Below the pieces are notes generated by a model. It was not told the origin of the DNA and made no database searches. It saw only the letters and a list, made by a program, of their open reading frames with translations. Below, piece by piece: positions 1-7,319 of a DNA stretch of 8,190 nucleotides. Source of the stretch: CANLWN01 sp039815505 (GTDB taxonomy: Bacteria; Bacteroidota; Bacteroidia; Flavobacteriales; Flavobacteriaceae); contig JBCBZE010000146.1 of NCBI GenBank assembly GCA_039815505.1, positions 1-8,190 on the forward strand, written 5' to 3'. Position 1 is the stretch's first letter. Each line of letters opens with the position of its first letter. The translations under genes were made by a program, and so were the position numbers.

Positions 1-773
1 CCGTCAAATTCTTCTATCCTAGGTTCGTAGGAAAATAGAAATTCGTTTGGGGCACAGTTCCACATAAAGTTTCGAATCCTAATATCCACCTGATTATTAG
101 CTGTATTTGGAAATACCCAATCCGTAGCGGAAAACACGGGGGCGGGCAATACATCCGGAGTATTGGGGTCAAAGTCCGATGAATCATAAACCCCTGAATC
201 CGGGCCTCCGGAAAAACCGCTAGGTCCCATATATCCTACTATTAAATACCAAGTGTCATTAGGAAGATTTGCATTATAAAAATAGGGCCAGTTAGTAGTG
301 GTACCATCAACCCGCTGGGAGCTATTAATGAGGGTACCATTGGTCTCATAGGGTGTATAGCCCGCATAATTGGTACAACCATTAGGTCCGGAAGACTGCA
401 TCCAAAAGCTAAACCTATAGGTTTTGGAAGTCTCCAAAACAACACCGCTATGACTGAATCCTCCGTTCATTCCCGAAGACCCATCGGCTGCCGCCTGCCA
501 TACCACAACCGGATCCCCATGAGGTCCGGACATCACAATTCTGCTGCTTTGCGAAGCGGTGCCCTGCAATTTATAGGGTAGTGCCTCTCCGGATGTACCT
601 GCAACCCAACTATCCATACTGACCATATTGGTCTCCTGGGCGTAGATTGTCGCGGAAAAAGCGAACATAAAAAACAAAATCGAAAATATGGATAATCCCT
701 TTTTGATAGGATTATTAGACCTTACAAAAATGGATTTACCAACGTATTTATTATATAGGAAACTAGGTATCAT
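1..773 (-). CDS. Secreted beta-sandwich surface protein, 3' end beyond window
   Basis: Open reading frame on the minus strand, starting at an ATG at 773-771 and open for 257 codons to the window edge, so the C-terminus is missing. The N-terminus has a basic stretch and a hydrophobic core (about residues 28-44) ending ...IYA|QE, a typical Bacteroidota Sec signal peptide with an unusually long n-region. No other ATG, GTG or TTG lies in a better place, because Met36 is already inside the core. The mature part is rich in Gly, Ser, Asn and aromatic residues (SGPHGDPVVVWQ, TYRFSFWMQSS, NDTWYLIVGYMG), which fits a jelly-roll or carbohydrate-binding-like beta-sandwich. I recall similar domains in flavobacterial tail-fibre-like proteins, but no exact family is assigned. 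The start lies 2 bases after the stop of the gene at 776-2110, so the two are almost certainly cotranscribed and may be translationally coupled. Ligand and function are unknown. Confidence 0.85.
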   Translation of the reverse strand, partial: MIPSFLYNKYVGKSIFVRSNNPIKKGLSIFSILFFMFAFSATIYAQETNMVSMDSWVAGTSGEALPYKLQGTASQSSRIVMSGPHGDPVVVWQAAADGSSGMNGGFSHSGVVLETSKTYRFSFWMQSSGPNGCTNYAGYTPYETNGTLINSSQRVDGTTTNWPYFYNANLPNDTWYLIVGYMGPSGFSGGPDSGVYDSSDFDPNTPDVLPAPVFSATDWVFPNTANNQVDIRIRNFMWNCAPNEFLFSYEPRIEEFD

Positions 774-775
774 AC

Positions 776-2110
776 TTATCTATTTGCTTTAATGGTGTCT
801 ATTCTTTTTTGGAGCGCAATGATGTGCAGGGTCAACTCTTCTATCTTTTCCAACAACAAACGGTTCATCTCCCCGAGGTCTATCCCATTCGCCTCTGCGT
901 CCCTCGCGGAGGGCATCTTGGGCAAATGTCCTTCTTCCTTAATGTATTTTGCGATGGACTCAAGAGTGGGTAGATCATAGCCCTTGCCAAAGACATAGTC
1001 CGGCCATTGGGCACTTAACTGTACCTTTACCTCCTCGCCGATCATCTTGCCGTCCACCGCGAGTCGATAACCGGTGGGAAGGGTACTGGTACCTATACCC
1101 ACATTACCGGTGTTATAATGGATGTCCGAGCCGGTTTGGTCCCAGACCGCAGCACCCCCTCCCGAGGGCGGGGCGTTCGTCGTAATTGTCAAGGTGCCTG
1201 GGTTACTTTCATTGTTTTCCGCATCATACGCCCGAACGGAGAACGTATACGAAGTTGAGTGCGTAAGACCGGATACCACATAAGCCGTAGAATTCCCTAT
1301 ACCCGAAATTTCGGTGACGCCGTTGAACAATCTGTAAGCGGTGACCGCAACGTTATCACTGGCGCTCCAACTAAGGTCCACCGATGTGTCCGTTAAGGCT
1401 GAACTGTTCACCACGGGTGTGGTCGGCGGGTCGGAGTCGCCGCTGTTTAGGACATCGCCCTCAATAGTAATGTCATCTATGTTATACGTTTCATTGCCAT
1501 AACTAACTTGAAAATCAATCTCTATTCTTAAGCTATTGCCCGTTAAGCCCCCTACCGATTGCAACAATGGGGTGGGAACATCATCGGTCACCTCACTGAA
1601 CATAATTCGTGAACCATTATTCAAAACATAATACCCCCTTACGTAATCGCTAGTTTCTTTTTCCCCATCACCGGCATCCCCTACCAGATAGGAGATGTTT
1701 ATATTGGTATAATTGCCGATATCAATCTCCTCGGAGGTCCATGTGGCATTACTGCCCGTATTTACCCCTTGAAGGAAAAACAGGCCCGCCTGCACCTCAA
1801 AAGTGCCCTGATTAATCGTGGAGCTCCATGCCGTGGCACCGTTATCCGAGGTAGCCCCGTTGGCGAGGCCCGTAAAATCCTCTTGCCATAACACACTCGC
1901 CATGGGAAAAGGATAGGAATCGATACCCTCCCTTGCAGGTAATGGCACCATCATGTCCCGGGCATCTTCAGGGTACGCGTCAACATCTTCCAAAACGTAC
2001 GTGTCACCGCCCCCATCGGAGGACATGTCAACAAAAGAGTTTTGGGATCTTACTAAAAAGCAGCTAAAAAAAATCGATACTAAAATGGAACTATAGACTT
2101 TGGTTCTCAT
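776..2110 (-). CDS. Secreted FN3 protein with tail-fibre-like C-terminus
   Basis: A 444-residue secreted protein. Residues 1-22 form a Sec signal peptide (core SSILVSIFFSCFLV). Residues about 72-220 form a beta-sandwich-like domain (WQEDFTG ... NIDDITIEGDV) resembling lectin or ConA-type modules that Bacteroidota attach to secreted proteins. Residues about 227-313 are a fibronectin type III domain (DPPTTP, VDLSWSASDNVAVTAYRLF, YTFSVRAYDAENNES). Residues about 330-444 are the Bacteroidota tail-fibre-like end: GNVGIGT, a YDLPTLESIAKYIKEEGHLP segment, then LGEMNRLLLEKIEELTLH, which probably forms a coiled coil and may trimerise. This end is neither a type IX secretion CTD nor a catalytic S74 chaperone. 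Role inferred: surface adhesin or glycan-binding fibre. It is first in a two-gene unit with the protein encoded at 1-773. Base composition is high in the FN3 and C-terminal parts (63-68% GC in two lines counted). Confidence 0.9.
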   Translation of the reverse strand: MRTKVYSSILVSIFFSCFLVRSQNSFVDMSSDGGGDTYVLEDVDAYPEDARDMMVPLPAREGIDSYPFPMASVLWQEDFTGLANGATSDNGATAWSSTINQGTFEVQAGLFFLQGVNTGSNATWTSEEIDIGNYTNINISYLVGDAGDGEKETSDYVRGYYVLNNGSRIMFSEVTDDVPTPLLQSVGGLTGNSLRIEIDFQVSYGNETYNIDDITIEGDVLNSGDSDPPTTPVVNSSALTDTSVDLSWSASDNVAVTAYRLFNGVTEISGIGNSTAYVVSGLTHSTSYTFSVRAYDAENNESNPGTLTITTNAPPSGGGAAVWDQTGSDIHYNTGNVGIGTSTLPTGYRLAVDGKMIGEEVKVQLSAQWPDYVFGKGYDLPTLESIAKYIKEEGHLPKMPSARDAEANGIDLGEMNRLLLEKIEELTLHIIALQKRIDTIKANR

Positions 2111-2551
2111 GACTTCTTGAGGTATTGGTTATATATATTTTTTCTTGTTATTAGATTCACTCGGGAATCTATACCTATTTAGTTAAACTCAATTTTAGGG
2201 AGGCCACATTTAAAACAAGCCGAGTATCCATCCCTAAGATTTTGGCTCTATTTACACGTACAATTATGAAAAAGTCTACGTAAAATGTGGATTAAATAAA
2301 AACGTATGGGATAAATTTGGATTAGGGTACTCGTGTTCATTATTTGCTTGGTCAATGGTTCATAAAAACGAGAAGTATCATCCGTTCTATTTTGGATTCC
2401 TCCTTCCCATTATTTTATGTAAGCCCAAAGAAAGATGTTACCCCAGAATGGGATGTTTTTTTAAAAAACCGTAAGAAAAATGTAGCAGAGAAGGTAGAAA
2501 ATAATTGCAACGCTATGAAAAACAAATAGTTACATAAGACATGCGTATACG
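2111..2551. other. Intergenic region without a convincing gene
   Basis: About 440 bases between the start of the surface-protein pair and the end of the TPR-CHAT gene, both on the minus strand. The part next to 2110 must carry the promoter and leader of the surface-protein pair. I find no clean match to the Bacteroidota TTTG / TAnnTTTG promoter on the minus strand. The region holds a 7-bp inverted repeat at 2152-2171 and two TGGATTA heptamers exactly 30 bases apart (2288 and 2318). A weak plus-strand reading frame at 2344-2529 has a TTG start, is rich in Lys and Asn, and matches nothing I recognise. No tRNA, CRISPR array or insertion-sequence end was seen. Confidence 0.6.
2152..2171. promoter_or_regulatory. 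Inverted repeat in leader of surface-protein pair
   Basis: TAGATTC, a six-base spacer ACTCGG, then GAATCTA: perfect 7-bp arms, 42 bases upstream of the start codon at 2110. It could be a 5' UTR hairpin or an operator for a dimeric repressor. The arms share the AATCTA core with the heptamers upstream of the sigma factor at 5851-5919. That may be coincidence in AT-rich DNA. Confidence 0.4.
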
Positions 2552-2571
2552 CTAAGCAGTACGCTTGCGTA
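2548..2571 (-). terminator. Stem-loop over the stop codon of the TPR-CHAT gene
   Basis: Read on the minus strand: TACGCAAGC, loop GTACT, GCTTAGCGTA. This gives nine base pairs with one bulged A. The TAG stop codon (2554-2552) lies in the 3' arm. No run of T follows the stem on the minus strand, so it is not a textbook intrinsic terminator. It may instead protect the mRNA 3' end. A perfect 10-bp palindrome, GCGTATACGC (2543-2552), overlaps it and offers an alternative fold. Confidence 0.4.
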
Positions 2572-5500
2572 AAAAATATATAAATACACCCATTATAATT
2601 ACAACTATACCACCTATGAAGGCATACATATTATACCCTTTACGCCCTATAATTAATGGGGCGGAGTCTCCCAATAAATAGAATCCTCCCCAATAGAAGG
2701 GGTGGGCACGGGAAGCAGAAGCCGTACCCAGATACTCCAGTTTCGCTTGTTGTAAAGCCTTGGATTTACGCATTCCTTTTTTCAAATTTTCATAAAACGA
2801 CTTCATCAATTCAGGAGCAACTTTGTCAGAGACTTCCCAACCGCTGATCAACAAGCTTTTAGTACCTGCATATTGAAAAGCGTTTCCAAGGCTCATTACA
2901 CCTTCCCCGGATGTAAGCCTTCCTGTTCCCGTATTACAGGCACTCAATACGGCCAAATCCGCAGGAAGGTGCAAAGCAAACAGTTCGTGACTGTATAGAT
3001 AATTATCTTCAAGGGTATCCTTGGCCTGTGTGAAATAAAGTCTGGAATTCTCTGGGTTTTTATCATCAACTTCCCCGTGGAGCGCCAAATGTAAAATAGC
3101 ATAATCGCTTGCCTTGGTCTTGAAATTGGACTCTATGGCCTGCGCGCCAAAAAAATATTCCCCGTCCACTATTTCTGCAATCGCCCTGATTTCTTCGCGT
3201 GTGCCGGGAAGGTCCCCGCCAATTTCCCTTAAGGAGGATAAACGAACAGGGACCGTGCCCATGACTTGGGTAGTATCGGAAAATGAGAATGCCAAGCACT
3301 CCGGCTTGGTATCATACGTACGATCCGTATCATGAAACAGCACAGTAGCAGAGTTGGCATAACTAATAGCGTATTCCTTTAACAGATATTGAAATTCCTT
3401 GGGATCATTAGAGGTCTCTTTTCTAGTCAAAAGCAAGTCAAAGTTAAGGTCCCAGAGTAGGGCATCTGGAATTATGATTAACTCATCGCCCCTAAGATAA
3501 TCCTTAATTGGCTCAAGTATAATGGTGTATAGTTCATTACCCACTTTCTTAAATTGTTGGGTATCCTTTAAATTGATGGCGTTTTTAAAAACCCCTACCC
3601 TTTGATGTAAATTTTTAGTTACCAGTTCTTTAACATGAAACCCTTTTTTTGAGATTACAAATACATATGCAATACTATCCATCACAACATATTCCAATAA
3701 AGAAGTATTTTTATCCAACCCATTCTGAATTTGTTGTACAGACATAATACTTGTATCATGCTTAAACTTAAAGTGATTTGGATAATCGGAAGCTATAGTA
3801 TGGATTAAGGAATCGTAACTTCTATTGGTATTGAACAACCCGTTCCTGTAAGAATTCCATTTTTCATTTTTGGAATTGTTATCGTTCAAATTTTCATTAG
3901 CAATCTTGGAGCTAAAGAAGGCCTGTTTTATTTTTAAGGAATCCTCATATATTCGTATATCATTAGGCAATCCTTCAAAGGCCTCGGCATCACTAATGTT
4001 TAAAAGCATCTTAAGCATATTGGACCTTGCTTTTTCGGAATAATAGAAAGCTCTTTCCTTACCTCTATCCATATATAAATTGGCTCGTACAGCATTATGA
4101 TATAATTTTTGGGTCTCTTCCGAATAACGAATCCTATCCTTGGTATAGCTATGATAGTATCTCATTTCATCTACAATACTATCCGCTTTATGAGATAAAG
4201 CTAAACTGATTCCTAGATTCTCATTATTTTTTATTTCTAAATAACGCTCTAAATGACTTTCGGCACTTAAATAATAAGCCCTCAGGTATAGTTCATTGTA
4301 TAGATAGGTATTTGTATCCTTAGTTCCTTTTATATTTTTAAATTGAGGGTTTCCAAGTTCATCTAAAGCCCTATTAAAATGTTCCAGTGCTTTAACAAAT
4401 TCTTTCCGTTTTAAATAAAATTCCCCAAAAGAAATAAGGTAAGCAACTCGATTGATATCTCCTTTTACAAACATTTTTTCATACATATTAAGGGACTCTC
4501 TTCTATATTTAAGGGCCATAATATCATTCTCCTGGGCTTCATAATCCAACGCAAGACCCTTATATATCCCCGCAGTCCTAGAGTGTCCTTTAGGGAATTT
4601 AGACCGATAGATTTCCAATGCTTTTTGATGATATTCTATGGCTAGGGCTATATCTTGTTTGGACCGATAGTATCCACCCAAATAATCATAGGTAGATGCC
4701 ACTTTTTCATGATTTGGCCCCAAAACCTTGCTATTCAACCTTAATGCCCTTAAAGCGTATTGAATGGCTGCATCATAATTACCCAATTCATGATGTATAA
4801 TAGACAGATTTTTAAGTGTGACATCAGAATCAAAATGATCCTTACCGTGAATTTCGTTTAAGAGTGAAAGTGATTTTTCAGCATAATCCAATGCCTTGAC
4901 ATTTTGGTCTAACTTACGATATCCGTTAGAAATATTAATGTAAATCTTAGCAATAAGTGGATCCCTTTTGTCAAGGATATTCAAACCAATTCTTAAAGCG
5001 TTTTCACCATATGCAATGCTTTTGTTATAATCTGCTAGTTCCTCATATAACGCACCTAAATTCATATAATCAACAACTACCCCAAGGTGATATTCACCAT
5101 ATGTTTTGATGTTTATTTGATTACTTTTTTCATGATACCAAAGAGACTTATCATAATTACCAAGCCTATAGTGGGCATTTCCCATATTAGAATAAACTAG
5201 TCTCCTTACATCATCACCTATCTGTTTTTTTTCAATTAATGCAAGAGCCTTTTCCGAATATTGGAGTGCTTTTAGATATTGCCCCCTGAGGTTGGAAAGA
5301 TATACCATATTGTTAAAAGCTTTGGCCAAGGCTATTTCTTGATTTGGCAACCCCTGAAAAACCAAAACAGATTTTTTCAAAAATTCCTCGGATTTTTCAA
5401 AATCCGTAAACTTAAGCTCATAACAATACGAGAGTAGATCATACGCTCGACCCTCTTCAAAACTAGGCTTATCCAGATTTTCTTTTAGGGTTTTTAAACT

Positions 5501-5800
5501 TTCCTCCAAACATTCAAAGGCCTTATTATACTGGTAAGTATTTATATAGCATAATGCTTCCGCATTATTGCATGAGGCAGCCCTGTTCCAAACTTTAGCA
5601 GACTTATAGCGTTTTCCTACATCTGAATAAATTTTTGCCGCCTTGAGATATTCTTTATGCTTAAAAAGAGTATCGGCCTCCGATTTAAGTTTGTAGAATT
5701 TTATGGTATCCTTTTCTGTTTGAGCCATAATAGCATTTAGAAAAAGAAAGGATACTAAAAAAAGAAGAAATGGTATCGGATATTGTCTTAGTCTATACAT
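2552..5800 (-). CDS. Exported TPR-CHAT protein, predicted membrane-anchored cysteine protease
   Basis: A 1082-residue protein. Residues 1-26 are a Sec signal peptide ending IMA|Q. Residues about 45-480 are TPRs, with the hallmark small residue at 219, 261, 303, 345, 387, 429 and 471: an exact 42-residue period as in kinesin-light-chain-type repeats, preceded by less regular repeats. Residues about 495-680 form a helical linker with the SEKARSNML signature usual before CHAT domains. Residues about 690-1047 are the CHAT (caspase HetF associated with TPRs) domain, in the clan of caspases and separases. The catalytic dyad is visible: His908 in LALHGE and Cys955 in LSACNTG, followed by SGEGVMSLGNAF and SGWEVSD. 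Residues about 1058-1077 are a membrane helix followed by RKR, so the CHAT domain should face the periplasm. The gene is divergent from a sigma/anti-sigma pair and probably works with it. The substrate is unknown. GC rises from about 32% in the TPR half to about 45-57% in the CHAT half. Confidence 0.93.
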   Translation of the reverse strand: MYRLRQYPIPFLLFLVSFLFLNAIMAQTEKDTIKFYKLKSEADTLFKHKEYLKAAKIYSDVGKRYKSAKVWNRAASCNNAEALCYINTYQYNKAFECLEESLKTLKENLDKPSFEEGRAYDLLSYCYELKFTDFEKSEEFLKKSVLVFQGLPNQEIALAKAFNNMVYLSNLRGQYLKALQYSEKALALIEKKQIGDDVRRLVYSNMGNAHYRLGNYDKSLWYHEKSNQINIKTYGEYHLGVVVDYMNLGALYEELADYNKSIAYGENALRIGLNILDKRDPLIAKIYINISNGYRKLDQNVKALDYAEKSLSLLNEIHGKDHFDSDVTLKNLSIIHHELGNYDAAIQYALRALRLNSKVLGPNHEKVASTYDYLGGYYRSKQDIALAIEYHQKALEIYRSKFPKGHSRTAGIYKGLALDYEAQENDIMALKYRRESLNMYEKMFVKGDINRVAYLISFGEFYLKRKEFVKALEHFNRALDELGNPQFKNIKGTKDTNTYLYNELYLRAYYLSAESHLERYLEIKNNENLGISLALSHKADSIVDEMRYYHSYTKDRIRYSEETQKLYHNAVRANLYMDRGKERAFYYSEKARSNMLKMLLNISDAEAFEGLPNDIRIYEDSLKIKQAFFSSKIANENLNDNNSKNEKWNSYRNGLFNTNRSYDSLIHTIASDYPNHFKFKHDTSIMSVQQIQNGLDKNTSLLEYVVMDSIAYVFVISKKGFHVKELVTKNLHQRVGVFKNAINLKDTQQFKKVGNELYTIILEPIKDYLRGDELIIIPDALLWDLNFDLLLTRKETSNDPKEFQYLLKEYAISYANSATVLFHDTDRTYDTKPECLAFSFSDTTQVMGTVPVRLSSLREIGGDLPGTREEIRAIAEIVDGEYFFGAQAIESNFKTKASDYAILHLALHGEVDDKNPENSRLYFTQAKDTLEDNYLYSHELFALHLPADLAVLSACNTGTGRLTSGEGVMSLGNAFQYAGTKSLLISGWEVSDKVAPELMKSFYENLKKGMRKSKALQQAKLEYLGTASASRAHPFYWGGFYLLGDSAPLIIGRKGYNMYAFIGGIVVIIMGVFIYFLRKRTA

Positions 5801-5960
5801 TGAGCTTCTATAATTTGACGTCTAGTCCTACAATACCAACAAACATACCATAATCTATAAATATTGTTACTAATCTATTAGCAAAAAATGCTACTTTTAT
5901 TTTTCTATAAATTAATCTACAATATTTAGGTAACATAATCCCACTACTGGACATCAATAG
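5801..5960. promoter_or_regulatory. Shared divergent promoter region with TAATCTA repeats
   Basis: The 160 bases between the start codons of the TPR-CHAT gene and the sigma factor gene must hold both promoters. TAATCTA occurs three times in the same orientation, at 5851-5857, 5871-5877 and 5913-5919, with start-to-start distances of 20 and 42 bases, close to two and four helical turns. Two copies are embedded in a longer imperfect repeat (TAATCTATAAATATTGTTAC and TAATCTACAATATTTAGGTA). An inverted repeat, TAGCA-AAAAA-TGCTA, lies at 5879-5893. These are candidate binding sites for the sigma factor's own holoenzyme or for another regulator. No clear TTTG/TAnnTTTG housekeeping promoter was found on either strand. 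Confidence 0.5.
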
Positions 5961-6554
5961 ATGAGCAATAACAAAGAAGATGAAATTTTAAGGGGCTTTT
6001 TATCCGGTAACGATGCGGTTATAAACTTATTTTATAAAGAGCATTTCCCAAAAATAAGAAGCTATATTCTAAAGAACTCCGGAACCGAGGACGACGCTAA
6101 AGATGTTTTCCAAGATGCCCTGATTCTTACCTATAAAAAACTACAGACAGATTCTTTACGCTTAAATTGTTCTTTGGCAACCTATGTTTTTGCTGTAAGT
6201 AGAAACATGTGGATGAATACACTTAGGAAGCATAAAAAAATGTTATCTTGGGACAAAATCCCCAATAATATCCCTGAAAATCTGAATTCCAGTATTCTGG
6301 AGGATATGCAAAATGGTGAAAAGTTATTGCTATATCAAAAGCACTTTCGGAATCTTGGAACTTCATGTCGCAAACTATTGGGTCATTTTTTTCTAGGGAA
6401 AAGTATGGACGAAATTTCCCAACTCATGGATTACTCCGTGGGTTATACCAGGAAAAAAAAGTTTGAATGCAAAAAAAGACTTCTGGAAATGTTGGAAGTA
6501 GATCCTGTATATAAGGAATTTGTAAATGGATCCCCAAAAAACAATGAGGAATGA
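5961..6554 (+). CDS. ECF-type RNA polymerase sigma factor
   Basis: A 197-residue sigma-70 family protein of the extracytoplasmic-function type. Region 2 spans about residues 20-92. It includes region 2.2 (DAKDVFQDALILTYKKL, about 45-61), which binds the beta' clamp helices, and region 2.4 (LATYVFAVSRNMWMNTLRK, 72-90), which reads the -10 element. Region 4 spans about residues 124-178 with a helix-turn-helix (SMDEISQLMDYSVGYTRKKK) that reads the -35 element. Regions 1 and 3 are absent, as expected for ECF factors. The ATG at 5961 gives a normal N-terminus; no Shine-Dalgarno is present, as usual in this phylum. The gene overlaps the next by four bases (ATGA), and that next gene encodes the likely anti-sigma factor. 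Targets are unknown; autoregulation and control of the divergent TPR-CHAT gene are plausible from the layout. Confidence 0.92.
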   Translation: MSNNKEDEILRGFLSGNDAVINLFYKEHFPKIRSYILKNSGTEDDAKDVFQDALILTYKKLQTDSLRLNCSLATYVFAVSRNMWMNTLRKHKKMLSWDKIPNNIPENLNSSILEDMQNGEKLLLYQKHFRNLGTSCRKLLGHFFLGKSMDEISQLMDYSVGYTRKKKFECKKRLLEMLEVDPVYKEFVNGSPKNNEE

Positions 6555-7303
6555 TCAACAGAACTCAAGAATTATTCGAGCAAATTGAACGGTATCTCCT
6601 CGGTGAGCTTACAGATGAAGAAAATTATAATTTTGAAAAAGAGATAACCAGCAATCCCGATCTAAAAAGTGAAGTTGAAAAACATCGTTCACTTCATTCG
6701 GCGATGGAAGATCCCAAAGTAACCGCCTTTAACCAAAAGTTACAGAATATAGATAACAAATTAAAACGGAAAAAAAACAACTTACTATTCTGGAAGGCTG
6801 CGGCGTCCCTAGTATTCCTGATAGGTCTAGCAGTCTTTTTTCTCCTTCTAAATAACGGTGACCAAAACGATTTATTCAAGGATTACTACACTCCTTATCC
6901 CATTGAAGATACGATAAGGGGAACCAACGAGAATCGTATTGATAGGACTTCACAATCCTATGCGAAGGGCGAGTATAACACAGCAATTCCTGAATTAAAC
7001 AGTTTGGTGAGTCAATTTCCGGATAGAACGGTTTTAAAACTATATCTCGGGAATTGTTATCTAGGTACCGATCAAGAAAAAGAGGCTATACGTGTATTCG
7101 AACAAATTAAGAAAGAAGATGGGTATTATGAAAATGCGCAATGGTATCTAGCACTTTCTTATTTAAAAGATAATGATAAAAATAAGTCCATAGCAACATT
7201 GGAAAATATTGTTGGCTATAATGGCGCATTAAAAGAAAGGGCATTGGCCCTTCTAAAGAAGTTAAAAATTAATACCCTGGATGACATAGAGGAACTGCCT
7301 TAA
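6551..7303 (+). CDS. Membrane TPR protein, putative anti-sigma factor
   Basis: A 250-residue single-pass membrane protein. Residues about 8-52 (IERYLLGELTDEE ... EKHRSLHSAM) resemble the N-terminal helical bundle of anti-sigma factors. The zinc-binding HxxxCxxC motif is absent; the only cysteine, Cys169, is in the distal domain. A basic KRKK (72-75) precedes a membrane helix at about 80-100, which puts the N-terminus in the cytoplasm. Residues about 129-221 carry about three TPR-like repeats (SYAKGEYNTAIPEL, YLGNCYLGTDQEKEAIRVFEQI, YLALSYLKDNDKNKSIATLENI) in the periplasm. The ATGA overlap with the sigma factor gene indicates translational coupling and a stoichiometric partner. Role inferred: holds the ECF sigma factor at the membrane and senses a periplasmic signal, perhaps through TPR contacts with the divergent TPR-CHAT protein. 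Alternatively it is a scaffold without sigma-binding activity. Confidence 0.8.
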   Translation: MINRTQELFEQIERYLLGELTDEENYNFEKEITSNPDLKSEVEKHRSLHSAMEDPKVTAFNQKLQNIDNKLKRKKNNLLFWKAAASLVFLIGLAVFFLLLNNGDQNDLFKDYYTPYPIEDTIRGTNENRIDRTSQSYAKGEYNTAIPELNSLVSQFPDRTVLKLYLGNCYLGTDQEKEAIRVFEQIKKEDGYYENAQWYLALSYLKDNDKNKSIATLENIVGYNGALKERALALLKKLKINTLDDIEELP

Positions 7304-7312
7304 CCAAGGCAG
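7295..7312 (+). terminator. Hairpin over the stop codon of the sigma/anti-sigma operon
   Basis: CTGCCTT, loop AACC, AAGGCAG: a perfect 7-bp stem with a four-base loop. The TAA stop codon (7301-7303) spans the end of the 5' arm and the loop. The sequence that follows is CTTTAAAA, a poor T-tract, so termination may be partial and allow readthrough into the pseudopilin gene 42 bases downstream. Confidence 0.55.
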
Positions 7313-7319
7313 CTTTAAA

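Noticed and set aside
242..445. 67-codon minus-strand reading frame
   Set aside because: It lies in another frame inside the exported beta-sandwich gene at 1-773, whose frame has a signal peptide and continuous domain-like sequence; the short frame is a shadow.
1020..1160. S74-type self-cleaving chaperone domain at the end of the FN3 protein
   Set aside because: The C-terminus has the tail-fibre-like GNVGIGT and HLPKMPS elements, but I cannot identify the catalytic residues of the S74 domain.
2312..2319. TAAATTTG, an exact match to the Bacteroidota -7 promoter element on the plus strand
   Set aside because: No TTTG element lies at the expected distance upstream and no convincing gene follows; an 8-base AT-rich match is easily a chance event.
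2344..2529. Possible 61-residue plus-strand protein in the intergenic region
   Set aside because: It has a TTG start, no recognisable domain and low-complexity Lys/Asn-rich sequence; a competing 38-codon ATG frame overlaps it. Conservation in relatives would be needed to revive it.
2552..7303. Direct assignment to a type III-E CRISPR (Craspase) locus because of TPR-CHAT plus sigma factor
   Set aside because: There is no CRISPR array, no gRAMP/Cas7-11-like gene and no Csx30 homologue visible; the CHAT protein is exported and membrane-anchored, unlike Csx29. Only the regulatory logic is comparable.
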